Assembly (NCBI GenBank): GCA_049516835.1
Contig: JBEKSR010000167.1
Coordinates: 1 to 9,685, forward strand
DNA: 9,685 bases
Reading direction: 5' to 3'
Source of the DNA: Fen-178 sp049516835
GTDB taxonomy: Bacteria > Acidobacteriota > Terriglobia > Bryobacterales > Bryobacteraceae
Made by a program: the position numbers and the translations under genes. How positions within the stretch are numbered: the stretch's first letter is position 1; each line of letters begins with the position of its first letter. The notes under the pieces were generated by a model, which saw nothing but the letters and a program-made list of their open reading frames with translations, made no database searches and was not told the origin of the DNA. This document shows, piece by piece, positions 9,562-9,685 of the stretch.

Positions 9562-9685
9562 TGTGTCAACGCCGGTTGAAAATTCCCCATTTCGCCGGTT
9601 GAAAATTCCCCAGCCCCCAGCAAGTGGTGGTTGACTGTTTCGGCCGGCGGATGCAACATGGATTCCGGCCGGTAAAGCGGAGGCG
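9562..9685 (+). mobile_element. Probable left end of an IS21-family insertion sequence (partial)
   Basis: From TGTGTCAAC (9562-9570) onward the sequence changes character: two exact 20-bp direct repeats at a 23-nt period, starting 6-8 nt inside a TGT terminus. IS21-family elements begin with TG and carry short multiple repeats (transposase-binding sites) inside each end. A non-coding leader follows, including an inverted repeat CGGCCGG/CCGGCCG (9641-9647/9665-9671), and the window stops just after GCGGAGGCG, which could be the ribosome-binding site of istA. No transposase codons are visible, so the family call rests on the end structure and on my recollection of similar IS21 termini. Confidence 0.55.
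9570..9612 (+). repeat. Two 20-bp tandem-spaced direct repeats
   Basis: CGCCGGTTGAAAATTCCCCA occurs at 9570-9589 and again, without mismatch, at 9593-9612, with a 3-nt spacer (TTT). The AT-rich GAAAATT core inside GC-rich flanks suits protein-binding sites. They are most simply the terminal transposase-binding repeats of the insertion sequence starting just to the left. Confidence 0.9.

Noticed and set aside
9641..9671. Hairpin CGGCCGG/CCGGCCG as a terminator or riboswitch
   Set aside because: The arms are a self-complementary GC motif with a 17-nt loop inside the presumed IS leader; there is no T-tract and no known riboswitch features.

Overview
The window is a high-GC bacterial chromosome segment. 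Its most likely source is an acidobacterium of the Solibacter/Bryobacter type. This is inferred from the 858-residue outer-membrane protein (signal peptide, carboxypeptidase-regulatory-like domain, TonB-type plug, beta-barrel), from the LytS/LytTR pair, and from base composition; there is no rRNA or other marker to confirm it.

Layout. (1) 1-2289, plus strand: the 3' part of a membrane-bound, proton-pumping pyrophosphatase gene (hppA type), cut by the window edge. (2) 2290-2371: a short spacer with a GC-rich hairpin and the ribosome-binding site of the next gene. (3) 2372-4021, plus: a complete L-lactate permease (lldP/lctP family). (4) 6645-3994, minus: a two-gene operon with a LytTR-type response regulator first and a LytS-type membrane histidine kinase second, 18 bp apart. 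The kinase gene converges on the permease gene and the two overlap by 28 bp. (5) About 6646-6873: a divergent intergenic region. (6) 6874-9450, plus: the TonB-receptor-like outer-membrane protein. (7) 9451-9685: a perfect inverted repeat just after the stop codon, then, from about 9562, two 20-bp direct repeats that look like the left end of an IS21-family insertion sequence running off the window.

How the genes may work together (inference). The pyrophosphatase builds proton motive force from PPi and the permease uses proton motive force to import lactate. The kinase/regulator pair belongs to the LytS/LytTR class, whose E. coli members BtsS/BtsR and YpdA/YpdB respond to pyruvate and switch on carboxylate transporters. 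A carboxylate-responsive circuit controlling lldP, the divergent outer-membrane protein, or both is therefore plausible but unproven.

I see no CRISPR, phage, toxin-antitoxin or defence system, and no clearly new multi-gene system. The most noteworthy items are the divergent pyrophosphatase, the transporter-linked two-component system with a histidine-rich membrane domain, and the insertion-sequence end.
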